A stretch of DNA of 64,000 nucleotides from Clusia tigrina. Lineage: Eukaryota > Arthropoda > Insecta > Diptera > Clusiidae. The stretch is from the NCBI GenBank assembly GCA_920105625.2, contig CAKKTE020000188.1:1324501-1388500 (forward strand), given 5' to 3'. Made by a program: the position numbers and the translations under genes. Below the pieces are notes generated by a model. The model saw only the letters and a list, made by a program, of their open reading frames with translations, searched no databases and had not been told where the DNA came from. Below, in pieces: positions 22,023-41,348 of the stretch (position 1 is its first letter; each line of letters begins with the position of its first letter).

Positions 22023-23582
22023 TAGTATACTATCAAGTTTCAGAATTGTATATGATGGAACACTAATCCATAAGCGCACTATAGCTGCGAAGAGGCACGC
22101 ATTCTCAATGCAATATTTCAGATTGTCAGTTATCAGGTGGCAATTGAGCCATTCGAAATCATAAAATCAATTTATATTCAATTTTTTTTTTTTTTTTTCT
22201 TTCAAAATATCATTAATAAGTCCAACAGAAGAAAATATTGAAAAGTATACATGCGTTTACAACCATAACTTTACTCCTGCACGAATCTATCGATATACGT
22301 ATATGTAAGACAACAGTTGTTGAGTTAGTTTTTCAGAAATTGTTGATAATTTTACAAAGAAAGAGTGATTATAATGAAGCACTGTTAAAAGGTCCAAGAA
22401 CTTCGCAAACCGCTAGCTACTACATTCCATTCTCACATTTTAGCAATAGATTCTGAGTATTCAGTGATGCACGCAAATGTCTGATTCTAGTCTCATCGAA
22501 TTTTAAATTTTTAAAAAGGATCCAATAATTGCTCTTGTTTTAATCCTGAACAAACTGCCCAACTCAATGGAAATAAGTGCATAACTCTTGCCACGTATAT
22601 TTGTATTCATAAAGTAAATTTACAATGGTAGCCATCTACCAAACTATTTTCAAATTTGCTAATTTCAAAGAATGCCAATGACTGACAACTGAACTATTGA
22701 CAAGTATGAAACATTTGCTTCCTCGCTCATTTTTGTTGAACTGTTTGAGCCCCCTGCAAATGTAAAATCGTAAATATCGAAAATTTTGCTTTTTTGCTTT
22801 ATTTTGTTTCAATTTGAACGATCGACCTGAACAAAGAAATTATAACAATAAATTATATACAATTTTGTATTTAATACAGGAACGAAAGGAAAAGTATCTG
22901 ATATATCTAGCATTACTTATATATTTGTTAGTTATGTTTTGAGTGTATTCATAAAATTAGAATTCTTTCTGTTCAAAATAAAAAAAATTGTTTTAATATC
23001 ATAATCAGCATAATACTGTCATCAAAAATGAAGTTTGTGTATGGAAAAAATATTGGCAACAATTATTATTATAGATTCCAATTTAGAAACAAAAATTATA
23101 AATTCCATAAACAGCATTTTCTCCAGAATAAATATGTGCCAAAAGAAATTTATTTATATATTTTACTTTGTTTTTGTAATATTCGTGCGAATTATTAGTT
23201 TTCTTTTGTTTTGTTTTCCAACACAGGTTTAAGTATATATTTTAAATTTATATAAGGTTAGACATTCCTTAAAAATAACTTATATTTATTAAATGTTATC
23301 TTACATTTACTTATGATTTTTTTCTTCATGTATTCTAATATATGTTTATTAAGTTTACGTTTACGAGTCTTCTTCTTGCGTGTCAATCTAATTTTAAATC
23401 ATAAATGCCTAATTCCTTTTTCATGTATCTTAACCAATAGAAATGTAATAAACATTATATTTACTTATGAAAGTGAAAAATTTATTATTATTACATTTTA
23501 ATTATTTTGTTTTTTGTTTGCTTCCTTATGCTGTGTAAAGTTTTATATCTTAATATTATATTCATTATTATTGTTTATGGGT
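22023..23582. other. 3' flank of Ephrin, no gene seen
   Basis: AT-rich sequence; probably Ephrin 3' UTR near its right end. Candidate minus-strand AATAAA signals occur, for example at about 23485-23480, roughly 100 bases after the Ephrin stop. No other feature recognised. Confidence 0.45.
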
Positions 23583-30235
<6,653 letters not shown>

Positions 30236-30328
30236 ATTGGTCACTACGCCTCAAATTTTTAATATTTTTTATATACGGATGTATAGTGTAATGTCTTCTA
30301 AATATTTATATATAAATATATATACACA

Positions 30329-30336
<8 letters not shown>

Positions 30337-30389
<53 letters not shown>
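30337..30389. repeat. TA microsatellite
   Basis: About 53 bases of alternating TA just upstream of the Ephrin start codon. Confidence 0.95.
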
Positions 30390-30397
<8 letters not shown>

Positions 30398-32137
30398 GAT
30401 TTCTTGGTGTTTAAAATATAAGTCTCATTGCAGCATACATTACATCGTTTCCTGAAAATATTGAAAAGTTATATAAGTAATTAAAGAAATACTATTAAAG
30501 TTTTAATACTTCAGCGCAATGGAAAGTGTGAAATGGATTGCCATGTGAAATTTGCTATATGAATGTGTCTGGTAAACACACGCGTCAAGCCAACCACCAT
30601 TGGTTTGCGTGTAGTTAGAGCAAAGCTAAATCGACATCACGCCACGGGTTTTCAGTTGCTTCAGAAATATTCAAAAAATAGTTGTTTTCACAAATATCAC
30701 GTGGCCATAATTTAAATAATGCGGTTCCGTTGTGTATATCAGAGCTATGAATACGTATTATAAACAAGATCAGCCTTGCATACATAAAAAGTCCTTAATG
30801 CTTCCTCAGAGCGATATTAGAGATTTAAAAATAGTTAAATTAAATACAATTTGAATAATTTACAATAATAACTGAAGGAAGCTCACACGTTTTAACGACA
30901 AATCTTCGATATTTTCGGACGGACACACACGCGAACTCGTTATCGACACACACGGGAAAGTTTATTATTATAGGGCACAAGTAAGATTTAGACATCATCC
31001 TAGACTTCCGTTCCAGTAGACAATTTCGTCGAGGTTTGTCTGAAGTTTACAGAAGAATAGAGGCTCGAAAATTTTCTCGAAATGCACAAGACTTTCAACA
31101 ATATCGAGTTTGGCGCTACGCCGGTAGCGTCTTGGGGTGGTGGGCAATTGGTAAAGTATATAGATTGCCTTCCGCAAAGCAGAGTAGTTGGTCCACAGAT
31201 TTCCTACTATACTTTCGCAAAATGTGTAGGTAGAGTACAATCCAAGTCAGTGTGAGTTGAGGTAAGTTTATTTTAAATAATTCATTTCTTTGCAAATCGA
31301 TGATTACTTAAGTAAAATAATACGACATAGATACCAAAAGAATTGTCAAGTTATGTTTGATAAAATTGCTTTGAAGAGCAGCAATAGATGTAGAAATTCG
31401 GAGTTAGACTTGTTGCTGATATACATTTATTCACTTTATATACCAATTATCGATACTGAAGTGTATCCATATTTAAAAATGTATTATCTTCTTTAAGTGC
31501 ATAAATTGTTACGATAGTTTTTCAAATTAATTAATGTCTTTAAAATTAATATATAATATATATTGCTACACTAAGCCAAAAAACATTATAATTTTGTAAA
31601 AAATAATCGAACCATTTTTCAAATACACTACATTCGGGTTTGCTGACTACATTATAACACTCATCATACACAAAGTTTCATACAATGAATATGAAACATT
31701 CGAAGGTTTGAAAAATTAGCTTCCTGCAAACCTTCATTATTCCTTGAAGCAGTATTTATTAGTTTTAGAAATTGGTTATGCTTATTCTCTGCATTGATTA
31801 GAAAAAAAATTAAAATCCATTCAGTTACGTTAACAAACAGCGAACAGGGATCTATCCCCTCTATCTATCTATCATTTGGAATTATTTATTAAATTATATA
31901 TTTTGAATAAAACCATTTTTATAAAGAAAATTTGAACAAGACGGAAAAAAAAATTCCAAATTTTATTTATTTATATTTTATTTTACTAAGTTATTATTTA
32001 CTACTTTTCATTAGTGAGACACTAAGCTTAACAACGAAACTCACGAGGCAAACCTTTTTTACACTTAATCATGATAAAATAACTTAAACCTTATAAATAA
32101 AATAAGAATACGCAAAAAAAATATTTGTTGTATACGA

Positions 32138-32140
<3 letters not shown>

Positions 32141-32204
<64 letters not shown>

Positions 32205-32234
32205 TAAATAAATATATATATATATATATATATA
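32141..32234. repeat. TA microsatellite with interruption
   Basis: Alternating TA interrupted by TGAATAAATAAA. Confidence 0.95.
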
Positions 32235-32379
32235 TGACTTATAAAAGAACATGCTGTAGGCAGAATTGCATACTTTAATACTACGATGTTAACTGATTTT
32301 ATTTAAATAATCAATTATATATTTTAATTAAAATTAATTATTAGTTCAAGACTTGGTTTACATTTTTCAATTATTCTTA

Positions 32380-33095
32380 TATGCAAATATAATTTATTTT
32401 TGTGCTCAATACCAACACTCGACATTATCCACGGCCCATGATTACTTTAAGTGTTCCGTGTAAATTTGTCAGTATTTTTATACTTAATAGCATATCTTGT
32501 CAAATCTGGATATAATAACTCAAAGTTTTCAGTAAGTTTTAATTATAATAACATATATAACTTATAATTAATAACAATAACAACTATGAACTGCAAATAA
32601 TATAATTAAAATAATTTATTATTCATCTTTATATGGAAAAATCATTTCTTTTTGTGCACAATACCACCTCTTGACATTATATACGGGCCATAATACCTTT
32701 AAGTTTTCCGTGTCAATTTGTTAAGTATTTTATACACGTATCCTGTCACACCTGTATAAATTACTTAATGGGAGATTTAATTGAATAATAACATATATAA
32801 ATTATAATACTGTAATATCAATTTATTATATTTTAGAGTTCGTGCAAATTTGTCTGGTGTTTATCTATATCTATTAGACTTTAAAGATGAGGATAGTCTC
32901 ATCTATGTCTTTTGTCAGATTAATTTCTGACATGAATTCATGCATTTGTTTAATATATACATATGATATATTGAACATTGAAATATAGCTTCACATAATT
33001 TAAGTATATTATACTAGTACACATACTTCAACTTGACATCATTTACGGGCCATGTAATTAATTTGTTTTCCGTACCACTCTGTAAAGTTTTGTTG
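32380..33095 (+). repeat. Diverged three-copy repeat with a conserved ACGGGCCAT core
   Basis: Copies centred near 32418-32510, 32672-32758 and 33031-33090 share GACATTAT-like sequence, then ACGG(G)CCAT, an AT spacer and TTCCGTG/TTCCGTA. The first two share similarity over about 200 bases at a spacing of about 254. Unknown origin; it may be an old tandem duplication or transposon remnant. Confidence 0.65.
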
Positions 33096-33099
33096 CATA

Positions 33100-34142
33100 G
33101 CTCTTTAACTTAAAAATATTTCTCTAATATTTATTTATACCATAACATGGTGAAAAGGGAACGAAATAACTGTGTGGTTAATATTTGAAAATTATTATAT
33201 TGTTGTTAAAATATGAAGTAAACATAAATATTCCAAACTGAAAAATAAATACATTAAAAATATATGGTCAATTTTAGTATTCTTTGGGCTTAAATGGTAG
33301 ATAGTAGTAGAAAGTTTGATTAACGATAAAAGGTAGGACTCCAGTTCGTTAAATTTGTGCTAAATAGGATTTTATCTATTTCGTTCAAAATACATATTCG
33401 CAGTTGCGTTTAGTACATATGTAAGAACCCTGCAGCGGCGAATCACGAACTAAAGAGATGTGCGGCGAATTTGTTTTTGTGTATACTTAGAACGCGATGT
33501 GAAAATTTTTTTAGTTGTAATATAGTAAATGGTAATGCAAATGGGATATCATGAAAATTTGTTACAGTACCTGCAATTTACAAAAACAATCTATTTTAAA
33601 ACCATTTCAACATATTTTTATCCACTATTCTACATATATGCCATTCAATACAGTTAACATTAATTCTGCATTCTTCTTTCCTTCGACTCACATCGTACAT
33701 CCTTTTTAACCATCTCACTCGCGTTAACAAACTTTCTATACACAATTTTCAATTTTGTTGAATAATTTTGATTCCTTTGTACAAATGGAATTGTAAATAT
33801 TTTCTTTGTACGTATCAGTTAAAATTACTTAACACTTCTCAATTTCCCAAAATCTGTATATTATAAAAAAAAAACTTTTCCACCGAAATTAACGCACGCA
33901 CTTTCTTGACCATTCGAGCTGGTTTCACAAACATATCTGACTAAAGATACATTCGCCTTCATAGTATGGCTACAAAACTACAAGAAACAATTTGCCTGCA
34001 ATTGATTTCGCTTTGTTCGCCTTATTTGCTTTCTTCTTATCAGTGTTGCCAACAAGAATTTCAGATTTGATTGAAAATCCACCAGAAAATTGCCAGATAT
34101 AAATTCATTTCTCATTTAAATATTGGGCTTTCAAATTGTTAG
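33100..34142. other. AT-rich stretch without recognised genes
   Basis: No ORF, terminal repeat or RNA gene that I can support. Confidence 0.4.
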
Positions 34143-34488
34143 AAACCTAACAAGGTGAATTTACTTACATGGTGGATAGAAGAACATTTTTTTTAATCAA
34201 TTTTCCCTCAGTAGCTGTCAAAATTGAATTTATGGAAAAATGGGATCAAAACCAATATGCAAACAATTGCAAATAGAGTTTTGATTTGAGTGAATAATTG
34301 TTATTTTTGTGATGTTGTGAAAAGTAAAAGAAATTATATGTCTATTTTACATTTAAGAAGCTCTTATGTATTCCTCCACTCCTCTCAATTTCGTTTATTT
34401 TGATCCACATTGCTTATGTTTGACAATTCCGGAGGTACGAAATTCACCTTGCAGCCACCATGTAAGTAAATTCACATTGGAAACCTAA
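34143..34488. mobile_element. hAT-like MITE (330 bp) with 8-bp TSD
   Basis: Terminal inverted repeats at 34151-34175 and 34455-34480 share a 21-base perfect core (GTGAATTTACTTACATGGTGG) and slightly imperfect tips (CAAG versus CCAAT). Flanks are the duplicated octamer AAACCTAA (34143-34150 and 34481-34488). A reversed copy of the tip (AAATTCACCTTG) also lies just inside the right end at 34440-34451. No transposase ORF. An 8-bp TSD with CA-start TIR suggests the hAT superfamily; P-type is an alternative. Confidence 0.75.
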
Positions 34489-34950
34489 TATAGTTAATCC
34501 TCTTTAAGATGGCAAGAGATTCGAATTCAAAATACAAAAAATACGAAATGCTAAAATTTAGTTGTCACATATCGTTCCTGGACGTAACGCTATATTTCGC
34601 GACCTTAAAATGTATTAGCAAAATTATTAAGATCCCGATGAATGTGATTATATACCTTTTTTGATTGTACTTTTCACGAAAATTATACATTAAGCCTATT
34701 TTTCAATATCTAAGCTGCGCAAACAAGAGTTGATTTGTCAAGTCAGATCGCTCAGTTTTGTGTGGTTCACTGAAAACAGATAATGTGATTTTTTAGAGAT
34801 GTACAAATTGGGACTCATTTGAGGAGCAGTTAGCTTCTTTTTTGAAGAAAGTGATACAGAAGAATATTATGCCAACAATATTTTGGAGATACATATATAG
34901 AGAATGCGACCAAATTATTCCAAGTTTTTCTGATCAAACAATTAAATAAC
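34489..34950. other. Intergenic AT-rich DNA
   Basis: Nothing recognised between the MITE and the LINE. Confidence 0.4.
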
Positions 34951-34965
34951 ACTACCGCACCGCAC

Positions 34966-36118
34966 CTCCGGAATATTCCTAGACGTTGCACAAGCCTTTG
35001 ACAAAGTCTGGCACGAAGGACTCATATATAAAATTAAAAAACTTCTGCCAAATAGTTCGCATAAGATTCTGGAGTCATATTTAACAAATCGCAAATTTAG
35101 GGTTAAATATAAAGAATTTGTAACGCCAGACTTTGAAATTATGGCTGGAGTACCACAAGGTAGTGTGCTTGGACCTATGCTTTACACTCTGTACACTTCC
35201 GATCTGCCAACGGATAAAAACCTCGTTACCTCGACTTTCGCTGACGACACAGCTATCCTGAGCTCTCACCTAAATCCACGGATAGCCTCCCGGGATTTAG
35301 AGGAACACCTTAAAACAATAGAAAGTTGGCTAGCAGATTGGCGCATCAAAGTAAATGAGCAAAAAAGTGTACATGTGACATTTACTCTTAAGCCCAGTTC
35401 TTGTCCGGCAGTCTCCTTAAATGGCATTGTAATCCCGCAAGCAACAGAGGTTAAATACTTGGGAGTGCATTTTGACCGACGGCTCACCTGGAAAAAACAT
35501 ATAGAAGCCAAGAAAATGCAAATGAAACTCAAGGCAAGTTCCTTGTATTGGCTTACCAACCGAAAATCAAAACTGCGTTTAGAGTATAAAGTACTTATCT
35601 ACAAGGCTGTAATTAAACCGATTTGGACTTATGGCATTCAGATATGGGGCACTACTAGTGCATCAAACTTGCAAATAATTCAAAGGGCTCAATCGAAAAT
35701 TCTGAGAACGATCAGCGGCGCTCCATGGTTCGTCAGAAACGAAAATATTCACCGCGACCTTAATATAGCACCCGTTGAAGAAGAACTAACAGTTTAAAAA
35801 AAAAAATACCAATTCAAACTTCAGTGTCATCCTAACGAACTAGCAAGGAATCTGCTTCATAGGATGAATACATCTCGACTTAAAAGACCACTTTTTTAAA
35901 AAAATAGAGTTTCTTTATATTAATATTTTTATATTTATTTTTTTTTTCTACATAACATAATTTATATAATATGTACTTGAACTAAAATTGCTCTAAGCAC
36001 TGGCGCGGAGCATCAATTTATTTATTAGTTGTAAGCTTTGTAAAATTATTGTTGGTTTCGATTGAAAAGATGCAATCAATAAATCCATGTTAAATAAAAA
36101 AAAAAAAAAAAAAAAAAA
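34966..36118 (+). mobile_element. 5'-truncated Jockey-clade LINE with poly(A) tail and TSD
   Basis: Starts inside the RT domain (GIFLDVAQAFDKVWHEGL) and ends in an A-tail at about 36096-36118. The flanks ACTACCGCACC (34951-34961 and 36119-36129) are a target-site duplication, extendable to 15 bases with one mismatch. 5' truncation with poly(A) is typical of target-primed reverse transcription. Confidence 0.9.
34970..35797 (+). pseudogene. Jockey-type reverse transcriptase, C-terminal part
   Basis: In frame from about 34970: FDKVWHEGL, then GVPQGSVLGPMLYTLYTSDLP, the FADDTAIL catalytic box (near 35239-35262), the KYLGVHFDRRLTWKKHI thumb segment and the C-terminal YGIQIWGTTSASNLQIIQ region. 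The frame ends at 35797 in an A-run (35797-35808); the following sequence (FKLQCHPNELARNLLHR) continues the protein in another frame, so the copy carries a homopolymer frameshift in addition to its missing 5' part. Dead on arrival by structure. Confidence 0.85.
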
Positions 36119-36316
36119 ACTACCGCACCCCACATTCCGATTTAGATAATTCTTTTCATTTCAATAAACTTATTGCTCAGTTCTGCTTTCGTTGGTAAAC
36201 ACCAAAATAGGGAAATATTTTATTGTTATAAGTTAAAAATTTAATTAATAGCGGACAATATTTTCACTATTTACAAGCTTATGTCTCTTTAGATCACTGT
36301 TTAATATTAGAACTGA

Positions 36317-37099
<783 letters not shown>

Positions 37100-37102
37100 T
37101 TT

Positions 37103-37120
37103 TGGTGACCCCGACGTGAT
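37103..37120 (+). promoter_or_regulatory. Primer-binding site of the BEL element
   Basis: TGGTGACCCCGACGTGAT starts three bases after the LTR, as in other BEL/Pao elements. tRNA identity not determined. Confidence 0.65.
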
Positions 37121-37228
37121 TCAACAAGGATCACGATCAAGAAGTAGCTGTCAGGACAACAGAAGCAGCCTACAGCCAACAGAAGCAGCCGTCAGGACAA
37201 CAGAAGCAGTCTGTGGCAAAAGACAACG

Positions 37229-38520
37229 ATGACTTCCTATGAAGAATTGATAGAGCTCTAAAATCTGACTGGCAGTGAAGTACAAGCTGTCATCAGGAAC
37301 TACACAAAAGATTCAGTCAATCGCAAACAAACATTATCTTACTTTGATGAACGCATTCGACGCTTAGACGAAGCCTGGGCACGATTTGAAGAACAAGACA
37401 ACAAGCTCAGAGTATTGCCCGGATTACCGTTAGACCATGATTACTTCACAACCGACTATTATAATAAAATCATGAACATGGTGGACACCTTCAAGGAAGA
37501 ATTTGCACAGCAGAAGTTAACTCTTTCAAAAAATCTCGTACCTCTGGTTCCAGAAGCCACTCCACATGTAGCGACCAAAACCACTGATCAAAGCGCTGGA
37601 ATATCCAATTTAATCAACGTTCCTGGAATTATACGAAAGCAATCAGCAGCCATAGCATCTCTGAATAGAATTTGTGAGGGTCTGACAGACTACAACGAAG
37701 ACCAGCTACCACATTGAGACCCTTAATGCTCTTATTTGGGAACATTGTGAAACTCCGGACTCCCATGGATATCAAGTGGATGATTATTACAACATGGAAG
37801 ATACAGTACAGCAGGTGCTCGTTCAACTATCCATCAGATTGACCGCGCATCCATCACCTGAGTCTCAGCCAAGCACAACTACAATTGCTCAAATGACCAT
37901 GAGTCCAGTTCAGTTGCCAAAAATCCCAATTCCAAAATTCAGCGGTGATTATCTGCAATGGACACAGTATCACGATTTGTTCTCAGAAGTTATTCATAAG
38001 CAGCAGATACCATCATCGCAAAAAATGTGGTATCTCAAGACAAGTGTCACGGGCGAAGCAGAGAATCTTATTAGGCACCTTTCACTGAGTAATGAAAACT
38101 ATGCTACTGCATGGAAATTACTGCAAGACCGATATAATAACAAAAGGGTCATTGTGTTATTCAAAAATTGTTGAATCAAACTGGAATGACGAGGAACTCT
38201 TCAGCGGCAGATGTAAGGTCCTTACACGATACTACACATGAAGGACTTCTGGCTCTAAACAACCTAGCAATTGAAACAAATTCATGGGGTCCATTGTTGC
38301 TTCACATTTTATTGGCGAAGCTCGACAAACAAACCAGATTATTATATGAACAGTCACTGGAAAACTCAAGAGAAATTCAACAAGTAAGTCACTTCCTGGA
38401 ATTCCTGGAAAATAGATTCCAATCATTGGAGGCAGTGGGCAACAAATCAAGCCCAATTAGGACTGTAGCATCGACTGTGGCCCAACCACAATCAAACAAT
38501 TGTGTTCTTTGCAACAAGGA
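37229..38520 (+). pseudogene. BEL gag
   Basis: ATG at 37229 opens MTSYEELIEL and is stopped after ten codons by TAA at 37259-37261. The frame then continues (NLTGSEVQAV and onward) to 37717, shifts near there, and shifts again near 38160. The piece at 37776-38174 has the BEL Gag capsid signature (LPKIPIPKFSGDYLQWTQYHDLFSEVI). The last part (38168 onward) runs into the CCHC region of the main ORF. One nonsense and two frameshift lesions. Confidence 0.8.
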
Positions 38521-41338
38521 CTCACACCCGTTATATCAATGCAAGTCCTTTTTGCAATATAATGTTCAAGATCGCATAAGGACTGTGCAAAAACTCAAAC
38601 GATGCATGAACTGTCTTCGGTCTGGACATATGGCTCAAGAATGCAGAAGTCGCCATTGTATCATATGCAACAAAAAACACAACTCGTTGCTTCACGAGAA
38701 GAAATTATCAACTGCAGTCAATCCATCACGCCGCAAGGAGCTACAAAACAGCCTTACACCGGCAGCAACTACATCAAATCGAGCAGACCAAGCTTCACTA
38801 GTCACAACATCAAACAATGGTTATGTGTTGCTTGGTACAGTAAAAATCAACATAACAGCCACAAATGGACAGATCATCGAATGCAGAGCAATTCTCGATT
38901 CAGGTTCACAGGTAAACCTATTAACTGAAAAATTAGTCAAAAGGCTGAAATTGCAACAGGAACCAAATCCCATCTGGATAGAAGGAGTGTCAAGAGGAAA
39001 AAGGAGTTCGCTACACAGTGTCAACACAGAAATCCAATCACGAATAAATGACTTCAGCATGACACTAAAGGCGTTTGTGGTTCCTACAATCATCTCAGCT
39101 CAACCCAGCAGAATGTTGGATGTGTCAAAATGGCCCATTCCACAAAATATACAGTTGGCAGATCCAGAATTTAACATACCAGGAGAAATTGATCTACTGA
39201 TTGGTGCTGAATGTTACCATTCCCTCCTGTCCATTGGTCAAATCAAATTGGCAGAGAACTTGCCAAGCCTTCAAAAAACCGTATTTGGATGGCTATGCAG
39301 CGGTAAGATCGGAAGTGGGTGTGACAATTTCCTGTCATGTGGAATACACACAACGGATGACGAACTTAACAACCTGTTGGCAAGGTTTTGGCAACTCGAT
39401 GATGCACCAGCCCCAGAAACTAAACTTACAGCATCAGAACAAAAATGCGAATCATCTTTCGTTCAGCATACTCAGCGCGATAAGAATGGACGTTTTATTG
39501 TAAAAATTCCATTCAAGGATGACGCATCAAACCTAGGGGAATCAAAGCAGATGGCAATGAATCGGTTCTTTTCTTTAGAACGCCGGTTGAACAAAAATTC
39601 CGACATCAAATCCTCTTATATAAAATTCATGCAAGAGTATGAAGCACTTGGACACATGACAAAGATAGATGAGGAGAACATTATGTCACCGCACTATATA
39701 ATCCCACATCACTGCGTCATCAAACCAGACAGCAGCACAACCAAGTTAAGAGTCGTGTTCGATGCTTCAGCTAAAACATCTAGTGGAGCTTCGCTCAACG
39801 ATATAATGCACATTGGTCCTGTGGTACAGAGTGATCTTGCATCCATATTGATGCGCTTTAGATCTCCTCGCTTTGTTTTTACCACTGACATTGAGAAAAT
39901 GTATCGCCAAATTCGCTTACATCCCCAAGATGAAACATTCCAAATCATAATTTGGAGAGAAAATCTCAGCGACAAGTTACAGTTCTATCAACTTAAGACC
40001 GTAACATATGGTACAAGATCAGCTCCATACTTGGCCACAAAATGTCTTCAAACGTTAGCAAAAACACATAAAGTACAATATCCACTGGGTGCAGCTGCTC
40101 TAGAAAAGGAGTTTTATGTTGACGATGGGTTGTGTGGATCAAACAAATTAGCGGATGCTCTAGAAATGAAGCAACAATTGATCAAAATCTTGGATTCGGC
40201 TGGTATGAAACTTCGAAAATGGTGTGCTAATCACGCACAACTACTTCAAGGAATACCTATTGATGATCAGGAAGTAGATATAGATTTCGACAATGACTCC
40301 GACAAAAGCATCAGGACACTTGGGGTCACTTGGCTTCCGAAATCGGATGAGTTTAGCATAAGGACGAACGACTCTTCAACTACGAAAAATACGAAGCGGT
40401 CGGTAACATCCGATATAGCACACATTTTTGATCCACTGGGATTAATGGCTCCAGTGGTTGTAAAGGCAAAGATTTTTGTTCAAAGGTTGTGGCAACTTAG
40501 ATTATCCTGGGACGAATCGCTTCCAATTGAAATAGATACCTCATGGAGAAAATTTCGGAGGAACCTACAGGCGCTGAAAGAGATAAGGTTTCCTCGACAC
40601 ATTACAAACCACAAACAAGCTACATCTTCTCAGTTACATTTGTTCACTGATGCCTCAGAACGTGCATATGGAGCAGCGGTGTACGTTAGATCTCTAATAA
40701 ATGATGGAACAATAACAGTTCATTTGTTGTGTTCAAAGTCACGCGTCGCACCACTGAAAACTCAAGCCATTCCTCGACTAGAGCTGTGCGCTGCCTTATT
40801 GGGGGCACAACTGATATCAAGGGTAAAGCAGGAGATGTCACTTGAAGACCACCCTACTTTCTTGTGGACTGATTCTGAAATTGTCTTACATTGGATAAAT
40901 TCAGAACCATCATCGTTTCAAACATTTGTGTCCAATCGCATTAGCCACATTCAAGAGCTCACGTTAGTGGAACAATGGCGCCATGTTAGTTCAAAAAATA
41001 ACCCTGCAGATTTGCTGTCCAGAGGAGTTGAGCCAAATGATATAAAACGTTGCTCAATGTGGTTTCATGGTCCTTTCTTTCTTCATGCAAAGGAAGATTC
41101 ATGGCCCAAAACATTCTGCAAGGAACTCACCATAACAGATAAAACGGAGCTGCAAAGAAAGGTGAATGTCTTTACTGCATCAATCAACGAGGACTTGAGT
41201 GAAATGATTTACAACATAAATCATCGTAACTCATTTCCAACATTACAAAGAGTAGTTTGGATATATACTGCGATTCATCAGACATGTGCATCGAAGCCAC
41301 AGAGCAATAAAGGTCACATTGTTACCCGAATAACTTAA
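38168..41338 (+). CDS. BEL Gag C terminus, protease, RT and RNase H (1056-aa open frame)
   Basis: In order: end of capsid; zinc-knuckle cluster (CVLCNKDSHPLYQC, CMNCLRSGHMAQEC, CIICNKKH; residues about 115-175); aspartic protease (AILDSGSQVNLL, near 240); BEL-type RT with PHHCVIKPDSSTTKLRVVFD, FTTDIEKMYRQI and the YVDDGL box (near 40120); RNase H (LFTDASERAYGAAVYV, near 40645). The frame fails at 41338 just before the integrase zinc domain, so a functional Pol is not made. The motif set identifies BEL/Pao and not Ty3 or Copia. Confidence 0.92.
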   Translation: MLNQTGMTRNSSAADVRSLHDTTHEGLLALNNLAIETNSWGPLLLHILLAKLDKQTRLLYEQSLENSREIQQVSHFLEFLENRFQSLEAVGNKSSPIRTVASTVAQPQSNNCVLCNKDSHPLYQCKSFLQYNVQDRIRTVQKLKRCMNCLRSGHMAQECRSRHCIICNKKHNSLLHEKKLSTAVNPSRRKELQNSLTPAATTSNRADQASLVTTSNNGYVLLGTVKINITATNGQIIECRAILDSGSQVNLLTEKLVKRLKLQQEPNPIWIEGVSRGKRSSLHSVNTEIQSRINDFSMTLKAFVVPTIISAQPSRMLDVSKWPIPQNIQLADPEFNIPGEIDLLIGAECYHSLLSIGQIKLAENLPSLQKTVFGWLCSGKIGSGCDNFLSCGIHTTDDELNNLLARFWQLDDAPAPETKLTASEQKCESSFVQHTQRDKNGRFIVKIPFKDDASNLGESKQMAMNRFFSLERRLNKNSDIKSSYIKFMQEYEALGHMTKIDEENIMSPHYIIPHHCVIKPDSSTTKLRVVFDASAKTSSGASLNDIMHIGPVVQSDLASILMRFRSPRFVFTTDIEKMYRQIRLHPQDETFQIIIWRENLSDKLQFYQLKTVTYGTRSAPYLATKCLQTLAKTHKVQYPLGAAALEKEFYVDDGLCGSNKLADALEMKQQLIKILDSAGMKLRKWCANHAQLLQGIPIDDQEVDIDFDNDSDKSIRTLGVTWLPKSDEFSIRTNDSSTTKNTKRSVTSDIAHIFDPLGLMAPVVVKAKIFVQRLWQLRLSWDESLPIEIDTSWRKFRRNLQALKEIRFPRHITNHKQATSSQLHLFTDASERAYGAAVYVRSLINDGTITVHLLCSKSRVAPLKTQAIPRLELCAALLGAQLISRVKQEMSLEDHPTFLWTDSEIVLHWINSEPSSFQTFVSNRISHIQELTLVEQWRHVSSKNNPADLLSRGVEPNDIKRCSMWFHGPFFLHAKEDSWPKTFCKELTITDKTELQRKVNVFTASINEDLSEMIYNINHRNSFPTLQRVVWIYTAIHQTCASKPQSNKGHIVTRIT

Positions 41339-41348
41339 TGAAGCACTA

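Larger units (their letters stand above)
30236..32399. other. Region upstream of Ephrin
   Basis: Presumably Ephrin 5' UTR, promoter and intergenic DNA. It contains TA microsatellites at about 30337-30389 and 32141-32234. No second gene is supported. Core promoter position unknown. Confidence 0.45.

Noticed and set aside
31252..31267. Plus-strand GAG|GTAAGT donor-like site, possible divergent exon upstream of Ephrin
   Set aside because: A single donor motif with no supported promoter, acceptor or ORF.
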